Assembly: GCF_046271865.1 (NCBI RefSeq)
Contig: NZ_CP176580.1
Coordinates: 3,100,001-3,164,000 of the forward strand
Length of the DNA: 64,000 nucleotides
Origin: Nitrincola salilacus
GTDB lineage: Bacteria; Pseudomonadota; Gammaproteobacteria; Pseudomonadales; Balneatricaceae
Direction of reading: 5' to 3'
The first letter of the stretch is position 1; every line of letters starts with the position of its first letter. The position numbers and the translations under genes are program-made. The notes under the pieces are model-generated. The model worked only from the letters and a program-made list of their open reading frames with translations, searched no databases and had not been told where the DNA came from. Of this stretch, positions 35,924 through 44,691 are shown in pieces.

Positions 35924-37315
35924 TTAGTCCCTGTGAATCTCGAAGCCACGGCATTCCACCACATCGGCGACCTGCACATAGCTGTCATCAAACTGAATTC
36001 GGTATTTTTCCATTGTCTTGCGCGCCTTCTTGCCCAGCGACGGCAGATGGCGCACGTAACTGAAACAGATGTAATCCTCGACCGAATCAATGGAAAAATC
36101 GGTCGCACGCAGTGTTCGTCGGCCATCAAAATGGCGTTCCAGATAAGCCTCAATACGATCCACTCTGACCTCACGACGCGACTTGTACTCTTTGAACAGC
36201 TGTCGCAACTCCAGCACGCGGGGGTCGATGGTGGCCTGAGTGATGATGCGTGGTTTGGACTCAACCCGGCGCCTGATCGGAGAGCGCACACTGGCCGGGG
36301 AGATAAAGCCAATCGACTCCAGTGACGTCAGCTTCGGCACACTGGCGGCAGGCTTTTTGGCTACCGCTGTGATGATCCGCGACAGACGAGCGGCCATACC
36401 CGGCGTCGTCTTGTCCATATAGCGCACCGTGTCCGCGACACGTTTTTCGAGCTGATAGCGGAAATCATCAATCGCACCCAGGCGCTGATCCACAGACTCA
36501 AAAATACGGATGATACGGTTGATATGCTGATGCACCATCGCTTCGGCAGACTCGTAATCCAGCTCATACTGCAACTGATAATGCTGGCTGAGCTGCTCGA
36601 TCTTCAGTAGATCAAACTGCAGATCACGCAGCATGGCCAGGATCTTGCGACGATAGCGGAAGGGGTTATTGCGTGTTTTGAGCGTTTTGTAATCCGATAC
36701 CAGCATGTGCTCGACAAAACGATCGAAGAAGCTGCGCACAATATCCTGCGCATTGGTGCTGGCCGCAAGGCTGATCTTCATCTCGCGCAATCCCAGTAGC
36801 ATATCGGTCAGATGTGCACTGAACTCCGCTGCCGTTTCACTCGCTTCAGACAGAGTGATACCACGCCCGATCGGATCGTTGATCGCGGCCTCCAGCGAGC
36901 TGAGCACGTTCAGCACTGCACCGCCATAACTGCGTTTCTCGTGTCGGGCAATCGCCACCAGAGAGCGCAGCAGATAACTGATAGAGGGCGTCAGCAGCAC
37001 ATAGGTGCGATAGATGCGCTGCTCCTCTTCGAGCCAGCCACACAACACCAGCCTGCGATAGATGCGGTTGGTGTAATCGGCACTTGAGCGTGGAGGCTCA
37101 GAATCCTCATCGGACTCCGCTTCCCAGCGCCGGACACCCAGTCTGACCACGGCATTCTCGATGGTGGAGCGCACCAGATCCTTGGCGATGAACGGATCGA
37201 TCAGATCCTCATCAAAGAACAGATCCGACAGTTCAAGCAGCACAGCCTGATAAACCTGGCGATTCTGGCCGGATAGCGGCAGAAATATATCGTCTGGAAG
37301 CTTGTTGAACAGCAT
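35924..37315 (-). CDS. mksF: Condensin kleisin subunit MksF (JetA type)
   Basis: The 463-residue protein matches the JetA/MksF kleisin group. It starts MLFNKLPDDIFLPLSGQNRQ, has a winged-helix N-terminal domain, a long helical middle (about residues 130-310) and a basic C-terminal part. A GTG at 37333 also opens the frame, but the ATG at 37315 fits the family better. The kleisin bridges the two MksB heads. The gene is first in the operon. No jetD (TOPRIM) gene is found in the operon or beside it. Confidence 0.87.
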   Translation of the reverse strand: MLFNKLPDDIFLPLSGQNRQVYQAVLLELSDLFFDEDLIDPFIAKDLVRSTIENAVVRLGVRRWEAESDEDSEPPRSSADYTNRIYRRLVLCGWLEEEQRIYRTYVLLTPSISYLLRSLVAIARHEKRSYGGAVLNVLSSLEAAINDPIGRGITLSEASETAAEFSAHLTDMLLGLREMKISLAASTNAQDIVRSFFDRFVEHMLVSDYKTLKTRNNPFRYRRKILAMLRDLQFDLLKIEQLSQHYQLQYELDYESAEAMVHQHINRIIRIFESVDQRLGAIDDFRYQLEKRVADTVRYMDKTTPGMAARLSRIITAVAKKPAASVPKLTSLESIGFISPASVRSPIRRRVESKPRIITQATIDPRVLELRQLFKEYKSRREVRVDRIEAYLERHFDGRRTLRATDFSIDSVEDYICFSYVRHLPSLGKKARKTMEKYRIQFDDSYVQVADVVECRGFEIHRD

Positions 37316-37427
37316 GCGTTTACCCGGTCTCACAAATGAGATGCCGACGGACGTATGAAACGCCCCTCAGCCTGGTGAATTCAATTGAGTGATTCTAGCG
37401 AAAATCGATGCGGGTGCCTAACCTTTG

Positions 37428-39191
37428 TCACGAATCTATCGGTTTTTCCTGTGAGCGCTTTTCCTGCGAGCGTTTGGCAAGATCGAGCAGATGCCAGGCT
37501 GAAAGCAACTGCTGGTGCAGTTTGAAGCGTCTGAGTCGCTCGTCATGGCTGCCGTAATCACTGAACAACTCCTGCCCCTGAATCATTTCGCGACAGCGTT
37601 TGACCAGCTCCGGTGTATAGATCCTCTCCAGCACCGACAGATAACTGTCCAGCTCACGACTTTCGCTCAGCTCAATACCCAACACCTGATGCAGGCAGCG
37701 GAACAGCTTCATGCGTGGTGCAGGTAGTTGCTGGAAAGCCAGCAGCCATTCACTCATCTCGAAAGCGCCTTGCGGATCTTCGAGCTGCAGCGCCAGCAGA
37801 CATTTAAGCTCCCCGATTCGCAGAGTTTCCCAAGGGCTGCCGGCATCGGCCACAACACCGATCAGTTCCGCGACCTGATACTGCTCATCAAAGCCCGCCT
37901 CATCCAGGGCATCATACAGATCCGCATACTGCTCCTGATCGAGATCGGGCAAAGCCAGCAGCAGCGGACGCAGATGAGCGGCCGCATTGTTATTGCTCCA
38001 GATCAGCTCATCCACCGGATAGATCTCGGACATGCCCGGCACCAGAATGCGACAGGTGTAAAAGCCCAGGTGCTCGTAATCGGCGATATAGATATCCATA
38101 TCGACACGGTGAATACGTCGACACAGATCTTCAAACTCTGCCTGAGTATCACCCTCGATATTCCACTCAGTGAAGGGATAATCGGTGTTGGCAGAAAAGA
38201 GATCCCAGGCCACCACACCACTGGAATCGATGAAGTGCGCTTCCAGGTTGTGCGGCTCGGCAGCTTCCTCGATATCGAACACCGGCATCGGGAACTGATC
38301 CAGCTGATCCAGCGCCCGACCCTGTAACAACTCCGTCACAGCCCGCTCCAGCGCCACCTGAAACTTAGGATGTGCACCAAATGAGGCATAACAGCCGCCA
38401 CTTTGCGGATGAAACAGACTGACATTGACCAGCGGAAACTTGCCACCCAGCGACGCATCACGCACCTCAATCACAAAACCATGATTCCGCAGTGATTTGA
38501 GAGCCGCCCTGACCCGGGGATAACGGTTGATAATCGCATCCGGGATAGAGGGCAGACTGATGCCGGATGAGATGATGGTATTCTTGATATGCCGTTCGAA
38601 GATCTCCGACAGCGCATGAACCCGCGCCTCCCACATGCTGTTACCGGATGCCATGCCATTGCTGACATAGAGATTGCCGATCACATTCACCGGAAACCAG
38701 ACCGTCTCGTCGGTGCGCTGTTTCACAAAGGGCAGTGCGCAGATGCCGCGCTCGGCATTGCCTGAATTGATATCGATCAGCGATGCTGGTGACAGCTCCC
38801 CATGCAGGTCGTAATGGTTACGCGTTGCCTCATCCAGCAGCCCTTCCGGCCAACCCTTGGCTGACACCTTGAACCAACGCTCCTGAGGATAGTGCACAAA
38901 ATCAGCCGCAGCATTATCCGCACCCAAGAAGTAGTCGGCAAAGTAATAATTAGTGCTCAGACGCTCGAAAAACTCACCCAGCGCACTGGCCAGGGCAGCT
39001 TCGCGGCTCATCCCCTTGCCATTGGCAAACAGCAGATTGCAGTTGCGATCATGGATGTGCACCGACCAGACATTAGGGATAGGATTCAGCCAGCTGACCT
39101 CCTCTATATCAAAGCCAAGACGCTTGAGTCCTTCGCTCATGGTCGCGATGGAGTCCTCAAGTGGTGCGTCTTTACCCAGAATGGTTGTCAT
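37428..39191 (-). CDS. ycaO: YcaO, ribosomal protein S12 methylthiotransferase accessory factor
   Basis: The 587-residue protein is close in length to E. coli YcaO and shows the same layout. The N-terminal YcaO ATP-grasp-like domain includes SREAALASALGEFFERLSTN, WEARVHALSEIFERHIKN and AVTELLQGRALDQ. These positions carry the Glu residues that bind ATP and Mg. A helical tetratricopeptide-like C-terminal part follows. E. coli YcaO assists RimO in beta-methylthiolation of ribosomal protein S12. No precursor peptide or cyclodehydratase partner is nearby, which argues against a peptide-antibiotic role. Confidence 0.93.
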   Translation of the reverse strand: MTTILGKDAPLEDSIATMSEGLKRLGFDIEEVSWLNPIPNVWSVHIHDRNCNLLFANGKGMSREAALASALGEFFERLSTNYYFADYFLGADNAAADFVHYPQERWFKVSAKGWPEGLLDEATRNHYDLHGELSPASLIDINSGNAERGICALPFVKQRTDETVWFPVNVIGNLYVSNGMASGNSMWEARVHALSEIFERHIKNTIISSGISLPSIPDAIINRYPRVRAALKSLRNHGFVIEVRDASLGGKFPLVNVSLFHPQSGGCYASFGAHPKFQVALERAVTELLQGRALDQLDQFPMPVFDIEEAAEPHNLEAHFIDSSGVVAWDLFSANTDYPFTEWNIEGDTQAEFEDLCRRIHRVDMDIYIADYEHLGFYTCRILVPGMSEIYPVDELIWSNNNAAAHLRPLLLALPDLDQEQYADLYDALDEAGFDEQYQVAELIGVVADAGSPWETLRIGELKCLLALQLEDPQGAFEMSEWLLAFQQLPAPRMKLFRCLHQVLGIELSESRELDSYLSVLERIYTPELVKRCREMIQGQELFSDYGSHDERLRRFKLHQQLLSAWHLLDLAKRSQEKRSQEKPIDS

Positions 39192-39316
39192 ACGATACGT
39201 CTCCCTAAACCCCTGTCTCTGTTACAGGGTACAGCTTGCCACATCTTATTGATTGCTCAAAGATTATACTTAAAAGTGTGATGACAGACAGTTTATAAAT
39301 TATTTTTGCCAATCAG

Positions 39317-39345
39317 TTGACGGCCACCATCAGGACCATTAATAT
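39317..39345 (+). promoter_or_regulatory. Promoter of the first tRNA-Asn/Pro unit
   Basis: TTGACG (-35), 17 bases, TAATAT (-10), followed by a GC-rich discriminator (ACGCGGCC), as in strong stringently controlled stable-RNA promoters. The tRNA-Asn gene begins about 21 bases after the -10 box. Confidence 0.7.
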
Positions 39346-39366
39346 ACGCGGCCTGAGTTGAGCAGT

Positions 39367-39442
39367 TCCTCGATAGCTCAGTTGGTAGAGCAGTAGACTG
39401 TTAATCTATTGGTCGCTGGTTCGAGTCCAGCTCGAGGAGCCA
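39367..39442 (+). tRNA. tRNA-Asn(GTT), copy 1
   Basis: The 76-base gene includes an encoded CCA. The acceptor stem is TCCTCGA paired with TCGAGGA. The D arm, the anticodon loop CTGTTAA with GTT, and the T loop GGTTCGAGTCC are all present. It shares a transcript with the tRNA-Pro that follows after 39 bases. Confidence 0.97.
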
Positions 39443-39481
39443 ATTCAGCGATGTTCATGCAAGATGATCATCGCGAAACGT

Positions 39482-39558
<77 letters not shown>

Positions 39559-39730
39559 TTAATTCCCCTCTTTTTTGTTAAAATCCTGCATCATCCAAAC
39601 ACCAATCAACACAGATAAACTCTCGTATCTTGATCTATCACCAACCGATATCATTGCTTGAATTTTGTGCAATTCGAAGCTGCCCAGCCTTTTGATTTGA
39701 AAAGAATTTTCAAATCTCCTCATTCTTCTA

Positions 39731-39759
39731 TTGACCCTGCCCGCACTCATCATTAATAT
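39731..39759 (+). promoter_or_regulatory. Promoter of the second tRNA-Asn/Pro unit
   Basis: TTGACC, 17 bases, TAATAT and the same ACGCGGCC discriminator as the first unit. The two promoters differ in the spacer but keep both hexamers, so each unit is probably expressed independently. Confidence 0.7.
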
Positions 39760-39780
39760 ACGCGGCCTGAATTGAGCAGT

Positions 39781-39856
39781 TCCTCGATAGCTCAGTTGGT
39801 AGAGCAGTAGACTGTTAATCTATTGGTCGCTGGTTCGAGTCCAGCTCGAGGAGCCA
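39781..39856 (+). tRNA. tRNA-Asn(GTT), copy 2
   Basis: Identical to the copy at 39367-39442, at an offset of 414 bases. Confidence 0.97.
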
Positions 39857-39895
39857 GTTCAGCGATGCTCATGCAAAATGATCATCGCAAAACGT

Positions 39896-39972
<77 letters not shown>

Positions 39973-39995
39973 TCTTTATTTATCCTCCCTTCAAT

Positions 39996-40014
39996 CAACA
40001 CCGCTCAATCAACA
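39996..40014 (+). repeat. 19-bp direct repeat, left copy, beside fic
   Basis: CAACACCGCTCAATCAACA recurs exactly at 41579-41597. The two copies bracket the fic gene and the MITE-like repeat. The right copy overlaps the end of the thiolase gene. Confidence 0.75.
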
Positions 40015-40077
40015 GCTAGCAACAGATCAGCCTCGAAGAAGGAAGTGCACAGCAAGGTGCTGTCTATAACCCGTCCT

Positions 40078-41079
40078 TTACTTGTTCCCTAACACTTGCC
40101 AATAACCACCTTTCTTCGGGCCATGAAAAGCAAGGCGTTGCTGTTCTTTAAGCTTGGCCACCGCACGTTCAATAGTACTGGGGGAACGCCCCAAATGTAC
40201 TGCCACATCGACCAACGACATTTCCGGGTGTTGCGCCAGTAAGGCTAAAATCTGTTCGGGGGTTTTTACCCGCGTTTCCACCTGCGTTTTTACCCGCGTT
40301 TTTGCACTGGCTTCCGACACATTGGCCAGCGTCTCGTGCAGCGTTGCGGTAATAACACCCAGCATAAATTCAATAAAGGGTGAGCAATCAGAACGAGCTG
40401 TACTGTCTCGCAGCGCTTGATAGTATGCAGGCTGGTGCTGGTGAATCAGGCTTTCAACAGAGATGTCGGTAAACACCGGTTGCCACTGACTTAAAATCAA
40501 GGTTTGCCACAACCGCCCTATTCGACCATTGCCATCAGCAAAGGGGTGAATAAATTCAAACTCGTAATGAAACACGCAACTAGTGACTAACGCAGGCGCA
40601 TCACTGTGCTGTAGCCAGCGGAGCAGATCGGTCATTAGCCTGGGCACCTGGTTAGCCCCCGGTGCCATATGCACCACCTGATCACCCGACATCACCCCCA
40701 CACCACCTCGTCGATAATGCCCAGCGTCTTCTAGTAAGCCTGCCATCAACACCTGATGTGCGTGCAGCAAGTGTTGCTCATTTGCTGGCTGCCAATGGGT
40801 TAATTTATCATAGGCCTTGAGCGCATTCTGCACTTCCAGCACCTCTTTGGGCGGTGCTATAACGCGCTTGCCCTCCAAAATAGCCGTTATCTGAGCTTCG
40901 TTGAGGGTATTACCCTCAATGGCTAATGAGCCTTGTACGGTGCGAATACGATTAGCACGGCGCAAACGCAAAGCATTACTCATATCAACCTGTGCGCTTA
41001 AACGGCCAATAGCCTCACTGATATCAGCGACTTGCTTAAGGATGGTCGGTGTAATGCTGTATGGAGGGTTATAAGGCAT
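40078..41079 (-). CDS. Fic-domain protein with winged-helix C-terminus
   Basis: The 333-residue protein has the Fic active-site motif HPFADGNGRIGR at about residues 178-189, the signature of AMP-transferring enzymes. It also has an N-terminal inhibitory helix SLAIEGN (about 51-57), placing it among self-inhibited class II Fic proteins. The C-terminal 60 residues form a winged helix (SLVDVAVHLGRSPSTIERAV). A short repeat-rich linker (KTRVKTQVETRVKT) joins the domains. The ATG at 41079 has AGGTGG five bases upstream and is preferred over a TTG at 41094. The target is unknown. It is divergent in origin from the flanking tRNA and thiolase regions. Confidence 0.88.
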   Translation of the reverse strand: MPYNPPYSITPTILKQVADISEAIGRLSAQVDMSNALRLRRANRIRTVQGSLAIEGNTLNEAQITAILEGKRVIAPPKEVLEVQNALKAYDKLTHWQPANEQHLLHAHQVLMAGLLEDAGHYRRGGVGVMSGDQVVHMAPGANQVPRLMTDLLRWLQHSDAPALVTSCVFHYEFEFIHPFADGNGRIGRLWQTLILSQWQPVFTDISVESLIHQHQPAYYQALRDSTARSDCSPFIEFMLGVITATLHETLANVSEASAKTRVKTQVETRVKTPEQILALLAQHPEMSLVDVAVHLGRSPSTIERAVAKLKEQQRLAFHGPKKGGYWQVLGNK

Positions 41080-41194
41080 GGCGACCACCTGCAAAGTTCT
41101 GCTGCTTTAGTACCTCAGCAGCTTCTCTTCTCGTGCCCATCAGGCAAGCTTCAATCATCAACACCAGTACCTGATCTTTAATGTTGCTGAGCAT
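41069..41194 (-). CDS. Possible 41-residue protein overlapping the fic start
   Basis: An ATG at 41194 opens MLSNIKDQVLVLMIEACLMG, and the frame ends GGRHAL at 41069, overlapping the fic start by 11 bases. The predicted peptide is mostly one helix. Such an overlap could couple translation to fic, as small Fic antitoxins do, but the Fic here already carries its own inhibitory helix. There is no strong ribosome site, so this may be a leader peptide or chance. Confidence 0.3.
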   Translation of the reverse strand: MLSNIKDQVLVLMIEACLMGTRREAAEVLKQQNFAGGRHAL

Positions 41195-41245
41195 CGTACA
41201 TCCAGCTATTGATCCTTTATAGTTCAGACATCGACATCACTATCA

Positions 41246-41407
41246 CCTGAATCCGTGACTTCGAGGTATATTCTGGAGGTCTTGGGTGAGTGTGTGCCGC
41301 AGGGATGCGGCACTCAAGCCTACAGGGACGTATTTACGGCGTCTCACCCAAGGCCTTCAGAATATCCTGCACATACAAATAGTTGTCTATGAAATCACGG
41401 ATCCAGA
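41246..41407 (+). repeat. MITE-like structured repeat, copy 1
   Basis: The 162-bp element has ends CCTGAATCCGTGACTTC (41246-41262) and the inverse at 41391-41407 (14 of 17 match), flanked by the 5-bp direct repeat TATCA at 41241-41245 and 41408-41412. The ends match the IS1380-family element at 2789-4454. Inside is a 24-bp stem (about 41267-41290 with 41343-41366; its mismatches are G-T pairs). It encloses two hairpins: TGCCGCAGGGATGCGGCA (41295-41312) and TACAGGGACGTA (41321-41332). No protein is encoded. A second copy is at 59191-59334. Confidence 0.85.
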
Positions 41408-41578
41408 TATCAAATAATGGCTATTCATCCAACTAGTCTACCACTCACCGTGATCGCATTGCCCATTTTCTCCCCCTCAGTATTCCAGTACCAGTTTTTG
41501 GTACAAGCCGTGAGGCTATTGGTAATTTTATTTCTTCATAATTATTCGCATTTAAGAACAGCTCAGTAGCAGGGTAAA

Positions 41579-41597
41579 CAACACCGCTCAATCAACA
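41579..41597 (+). repeat. 19-bp direct repeat, right copy
   Basis: CAACACCGCTCAATCAACA covers the thiolase stop codon (41592-41594) and matches 39996-40014. A further imperfect copy of its 14-base unit (CCTCTCAATTAACA) follows inside the thiolase gene, so the sequence is native to the thiolase end. Confidence 0.75.
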
Positions 41598-42761
41598 CCT
41601 CTCAATTAACATAGCAATCCCCTGCCCACCACCGATACACGCCGCAGCAATCCCATAGCGACCTTTCTGCGCCTGCAAGGCTCTGGCCAGCGTTCCTGCC
41701 AGACGAATGCCTGTTGCTCCCAGCGGGTGCCCCAGCGCAAGCGCACCGCCGTTGATATTCACACATTCAGCATCAATACCCAGTTGTTGCATCGCATAGA
41801 GCGGCACGATGCTGAAGGCTTCGTTGATCTCCCACAGATCAATATCAGCCACTGCCAAACCCGTTACCTGCAGCAACTTCTCCACCGCTGGCACCACCCC
41901 CTGCCCCATCAGTTCGGGGCGAGTACCGCGATCCACACAGGCGATCACTCTGGCCAGTGGTTCAAGTGAGCTGTGCTGCAAGGCCGATTCGGACATCAGC
42001 AGCGACAGCGCCGCACCCGTTGTCAGCGGCGAGCTGTTGCCCGCCGTGATCAGGCCATCCTCCTGAAACACCGACTTCAAGCCCGCCAGGGTCTCCAGAG
42101 TCGTCGTATCCCGGATACAGGCATCAAGCGCATAGGCATCCGCTGACGGGGTCTTGATCGACAGGATCTCACCTGCATGAAAACCGCGATCCCTGGCATC
42201 TGCTGCCAGCTCATGCGAGCGGCAGGCAAATCGGTCCATCGCTTCGCGCCCGATGCCGGCCTGTGCCGCCAGAGACTCGGCGGTCAGCCCCATATTCATT
42301 GCACGCTGCATATCATAGTGTGACTGCACCTCTGGCACTGTCAGCACTCCATCCTGAAACAGGGAGGGCCCCATCGGCACACGGGTCATATGCTCAAACC
42401 CACCCGCAAGCGCAATCTCAGCCGCGCCTGACTGGAGAATCATGGCGGCTGTCCTCATCGCCGCCAGACCGGAACCACACTGTTGATCGATCATACGCGA
42501 GGCACACTGATCCCCGAGCCGGCTTTGCATGACCGGATAACGCCCACCAAAACTCCACTGCTCTTTTACCGGCAGCGCACAGCCGAGCGTCAGATCATCA
42601 ACCAGCTCAGGATCGAGTCCCATCTCGTCGAGCATCGCATCAATCAGACGCGTCAGCAGCTCAGGGCTAGAGATATCGGAAAAGGTATCGGTTTCGGTTT
42701 TAACCGGATGCGCGCGACTGAACGCCGTGCGGCGATAATGGGTCAGATAGACAGGTTTCAT
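41592..42761 (-). CDS. Thiolase-family acetyl-CoA acyltransferase
   Basis: The 389-residue enzyme has the catalytic cysteine in DQQCGSGLAAM, the histidine region NEAFSIVPLYA with NINGGALALGHPLGATG, and the closing CIGGGQGIAM, so all thiolase catalytic residues are present. It should cleave a 3-oxoacyl-CoA into acetyl-CoA and a shorter acyl-CoA. The ATG overlaps the upstream deacylase stop (ATGA), the last step of a coupled operon that also has a CoA transferase. The substrate is inferred only from the neighbours. Confidence 0.9.
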   Translation of the reverse strand: MKPVYLTHYRRTAFSRAHPVKTETDTFSDISSPELLTRLIDAMLDEMGLDPELVDDLTLGCALPVKEQWSFGGRYPVMQSRLGDQCASRMIDQQCGSGLAAMRTAAMILQSGAAEIALAGGFEHMTRVPMGPSLFQDGVLTVPEVQSHYDMQRAMNMGLTAESLAAQAGIGREAMDRFACRSHELAADARDRGFHAGEILSIKTPSADAYALDACIRDTTTLETLAGLKSVFQEDGLITAGNSSPLTTGAALSLLMSESALQHSSLEPLARVIACVDRGTRPELMGQGVVPAVEKLLQVTGLAVADIDLWEINEAFSIVPLYAMQQLGIDAECVNINGGALALGHPLGATGIRLAGTLARALQAQKGRYGIAAACIGGGQGIAMLIERC

Positions 42762-44026
42762 AAGGGTTCCAGTTTGCACCAGCGGCTGATGAACAAGGCA
42801 TAGGTTTTAAGGGTATGTCGCACCGATTCAATATCCACACACTCATCCACCCCATGAATATTGCGTGCAACCGGGCCGTAACAGGTGCCAGCCGTGCGGC
42901 TGTAGAAGTGGAAGGCGCGCAGATCTGTGGTACAGGTAGATAGATACTGCTCCGGCTCCGCACCCACCAGGCTGCGATGACAGCCAGCCAGCAATCCAAT
43001 GCCCGCATGCCCGAGATCCACCAGATGCCCCTCTGAGCGGAAACCATGGAAGCGCAGGATCGGTTTACCAGCACCCGACAGGCTCATCGCTTGACTGGCC
43101 TGCTCAATCACATCACTGACCTTCTGCATAATCTCATTGGCAGACATCCCCACCGGAAAGCCGATGCGACCCTCCATCTCGGCGTAGGCCGGCACACTGG
43201 AGGGCCAGTTACCGCCCTGAATGGTGCCAATATTGAGGTTGAACGGGCTGGCAATCGTATCGTAAGGGGGCTGGCGATAATCGCTGTTCAGCCGCTCTTC
43301 AAGCTGTTTCAGTGACGGAATAAAACGTTGCAGCTTTTCAATCGCATTCTCACCGGCTGCCGTATCCTGCACATGCACCGGCTTGCCCTGAACCGTCAGC
43401 TTGAACCAGAGCACGCCAACCTGACCGGTATAGATCTGCGGACCAAAGGGCTCAGGAATCAATACGAAATCCCCACCAAACCCCTGCTGCAGACAGGACA
43501 GCGCACCATTACCCGAGCACTCCTCCTCCACCACCGTCTGAAGCGTCAGCGGTGAAGCGATCTTGCAACCTGCGCGCCTGACAGCATGCACAGCATAGAT
43601 CATCGCCGCCACACCGGATTGCATATCACCGGCACCACGACCGTAGAGCCAGCCATCCTGGATCCAGGGATCATGCGGGGCACGCGTCCACATATCAGCC
43701 GGTGCCGCACTGACCACATCCAGATGGCCGTTGAATACCAGTGTTTTACCCTCGGCACCGGGGTTAATCTGCGACACCAGGTTATATTTTTCTTCGTGGT
43801 TCCAGGGCACCGGCGCATAGAGTGGATGGCTGCAGAGGGCTTCATGCTTCATCGCCACACGCTGTACCGGTAGTTGCAGATCCGCCAGTTGACGCTCTAC
43901 TACATCCAGCACACCCTGCTCCTGATTCAGTACGCTGTACTGCTTGACCATATCCTGAGTGAACGAGAGCAGATCGCTGAACACCTCATCACAACTCTTG
44001 ACGATCGCCTGTTCCACACTGTTCAT
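42758..44026 (-). CDS. M20 family (ArgE/DapE/ACY1) deacylase
   Basis: The 422-residue zinc hydrolase has the M20 motifs in order: NGHLDVV (first metal His and Asp), GRGAGDMQSG (bridging Asp), VVEEECSGNG (catalytic Glu pair), PEPFGPQIYTGQVG, and a late His. Family members remove acetyl, succinyl or other acyl groups from the amino group of amino acids, or cleave dipeptides. It overlaps the CoA transferase gene by four bases and the thiolase by four. It probably frees an amino acid for the aminotransferase of the same operon. The exact acyl group is unknown. Confidence 0.88.
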   Translation of the reverse strand: MNSVEQAIVKSCDEVFSDLLSFTQDMVKQYSVLNQEQGVLDVVERQLADLQLPVQRVAMKHEALCSHPLYAPVPWNHEEKYNLVSQINPGAEGKTLVFNGHLDVVSAAPADMWTRAPHDPWIQDGWLYGRGAGDMQSGVAAMIYAVHAVRRAGCKIASPLTLQTVVEEECSGNGALSCLQQGFGGDFVLIPEPFGPQIYTGQVGVLWFKLTVQGKPVHVQDTAAGENAIEKLQRFIPSLKQLEERLNSDYRQPPYDTIASPFNLNIGTIQGGNWPSSVPAYAEMEGRIGFPVGMSANEIMQKVSDVIEQASQAMSLSGAGKPILRFHGFRSEGHLVDLGHAGIGLLAGCHRSLVGAEPEQYLSTCTTDLRAFHFYSRTAGTCYGPVARNIHGVDECVDIESVRHTLKTYALFISRWCKLEPL

Positions 44027-44691
44027 GACAGCTTGACCTCCTCCGTCAGATCCAACGTATCTGCAGCGAAGATCAACGGCGCTTCGGTGATCGCCTGCAA
44101 CGATTCCGGTGTCATACCGGCGGCCATTTCAGTCACCAGCAACCCATCCGGCGTCACATCCAGCACCGCCTTGTCGGTAATAATGCGCGACACACAGTGA
44201 TATGCGGTCACCGGCAGGCGGCATTTTGTCAGAATTTTCGGCTTGCCATGCTTGTCGCAGTGGGTGCTCAGCACCACGATGCGCGGTGTTTTCTGCGCCA
44301 GCTCCATCGCGCCTCCAATGCCGGGTGAAAACTTGCCGGGAATCTTCCAGTTGGCCAGATTACCCTCCTGATCCACCTCGAAGGCGCCGATCATGGTCAG
44401 GTCGATCTTGCTGCGTCGGATCATCGCAAAGGAAACGGCGCTGTCGAAAAAGCTGCAGCCCTTCACCGTTGAGATATAGGCACCGGCCGCATCGATCAGC
44501 GACGCACTCATCTCCTCGCGTGGTGCCTGCTTCCAGGCACCCAGCACGCCATTCTCAGAATGGATCATTACATCCAGATCATCCGGCAGATAATCCAGCA
44601 ACTGTGTCGGCAGGCCGATGCCCAGATTCAGAATGCTGCCAGGATGCACCTCATGCACGGCGCGTTTCAGTATGATTTCAATGTCTGACAT
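44023..44691 (-). CDS. 3-oxoacid CoA-transferase subunit B
   Basis: The 222-residue subunit has the catalytic glutamate in HSENGVLG and the glycine-rich LNLGIGLPTQL of the family, plus SPGIGGAMEL. Together with subunit A, it moves CoA from succinyl-CoA or acetyl-CoA to a 3-oxo acid. It overlaps subunit A by 14 bases and the deacylase by 4. It is cytosolic. Confidence 0.92.
   Translation of the reverse strand: MSDIEIILKRAVHEVHPGSILNLGIGLPTQLLDYLPDDLDVMIHSENGVLGAWKQAPREEMSASLIDAAGAYISTVKGCSFFDSAVSFAMIRRSKIDLTMIGAFEVDQEGNLANWKIPGKFSPGIGGAMELAQKTPRIVVLSTHCDKHGKPKILTKCRLPVTAYHCVSRIITDKAVLDVTPDGLLVTEMAAGMTPESLQAITEAPLIFAADTLDLTEEVKLS

Noticed and set aside
37428..39191. YcaO as part of a thiazole/oxazole peptide cluster
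   Set aside because: Length and layout match E. coli YcaO, and there is no precursor peptide, dehydrogenase or exporter next to it.
39559..39753. 64-codon frame between the tRNA units
   Set aside because: It has no homology that I recognise and no ribosome site, and it ends in the duplicated promoter region.
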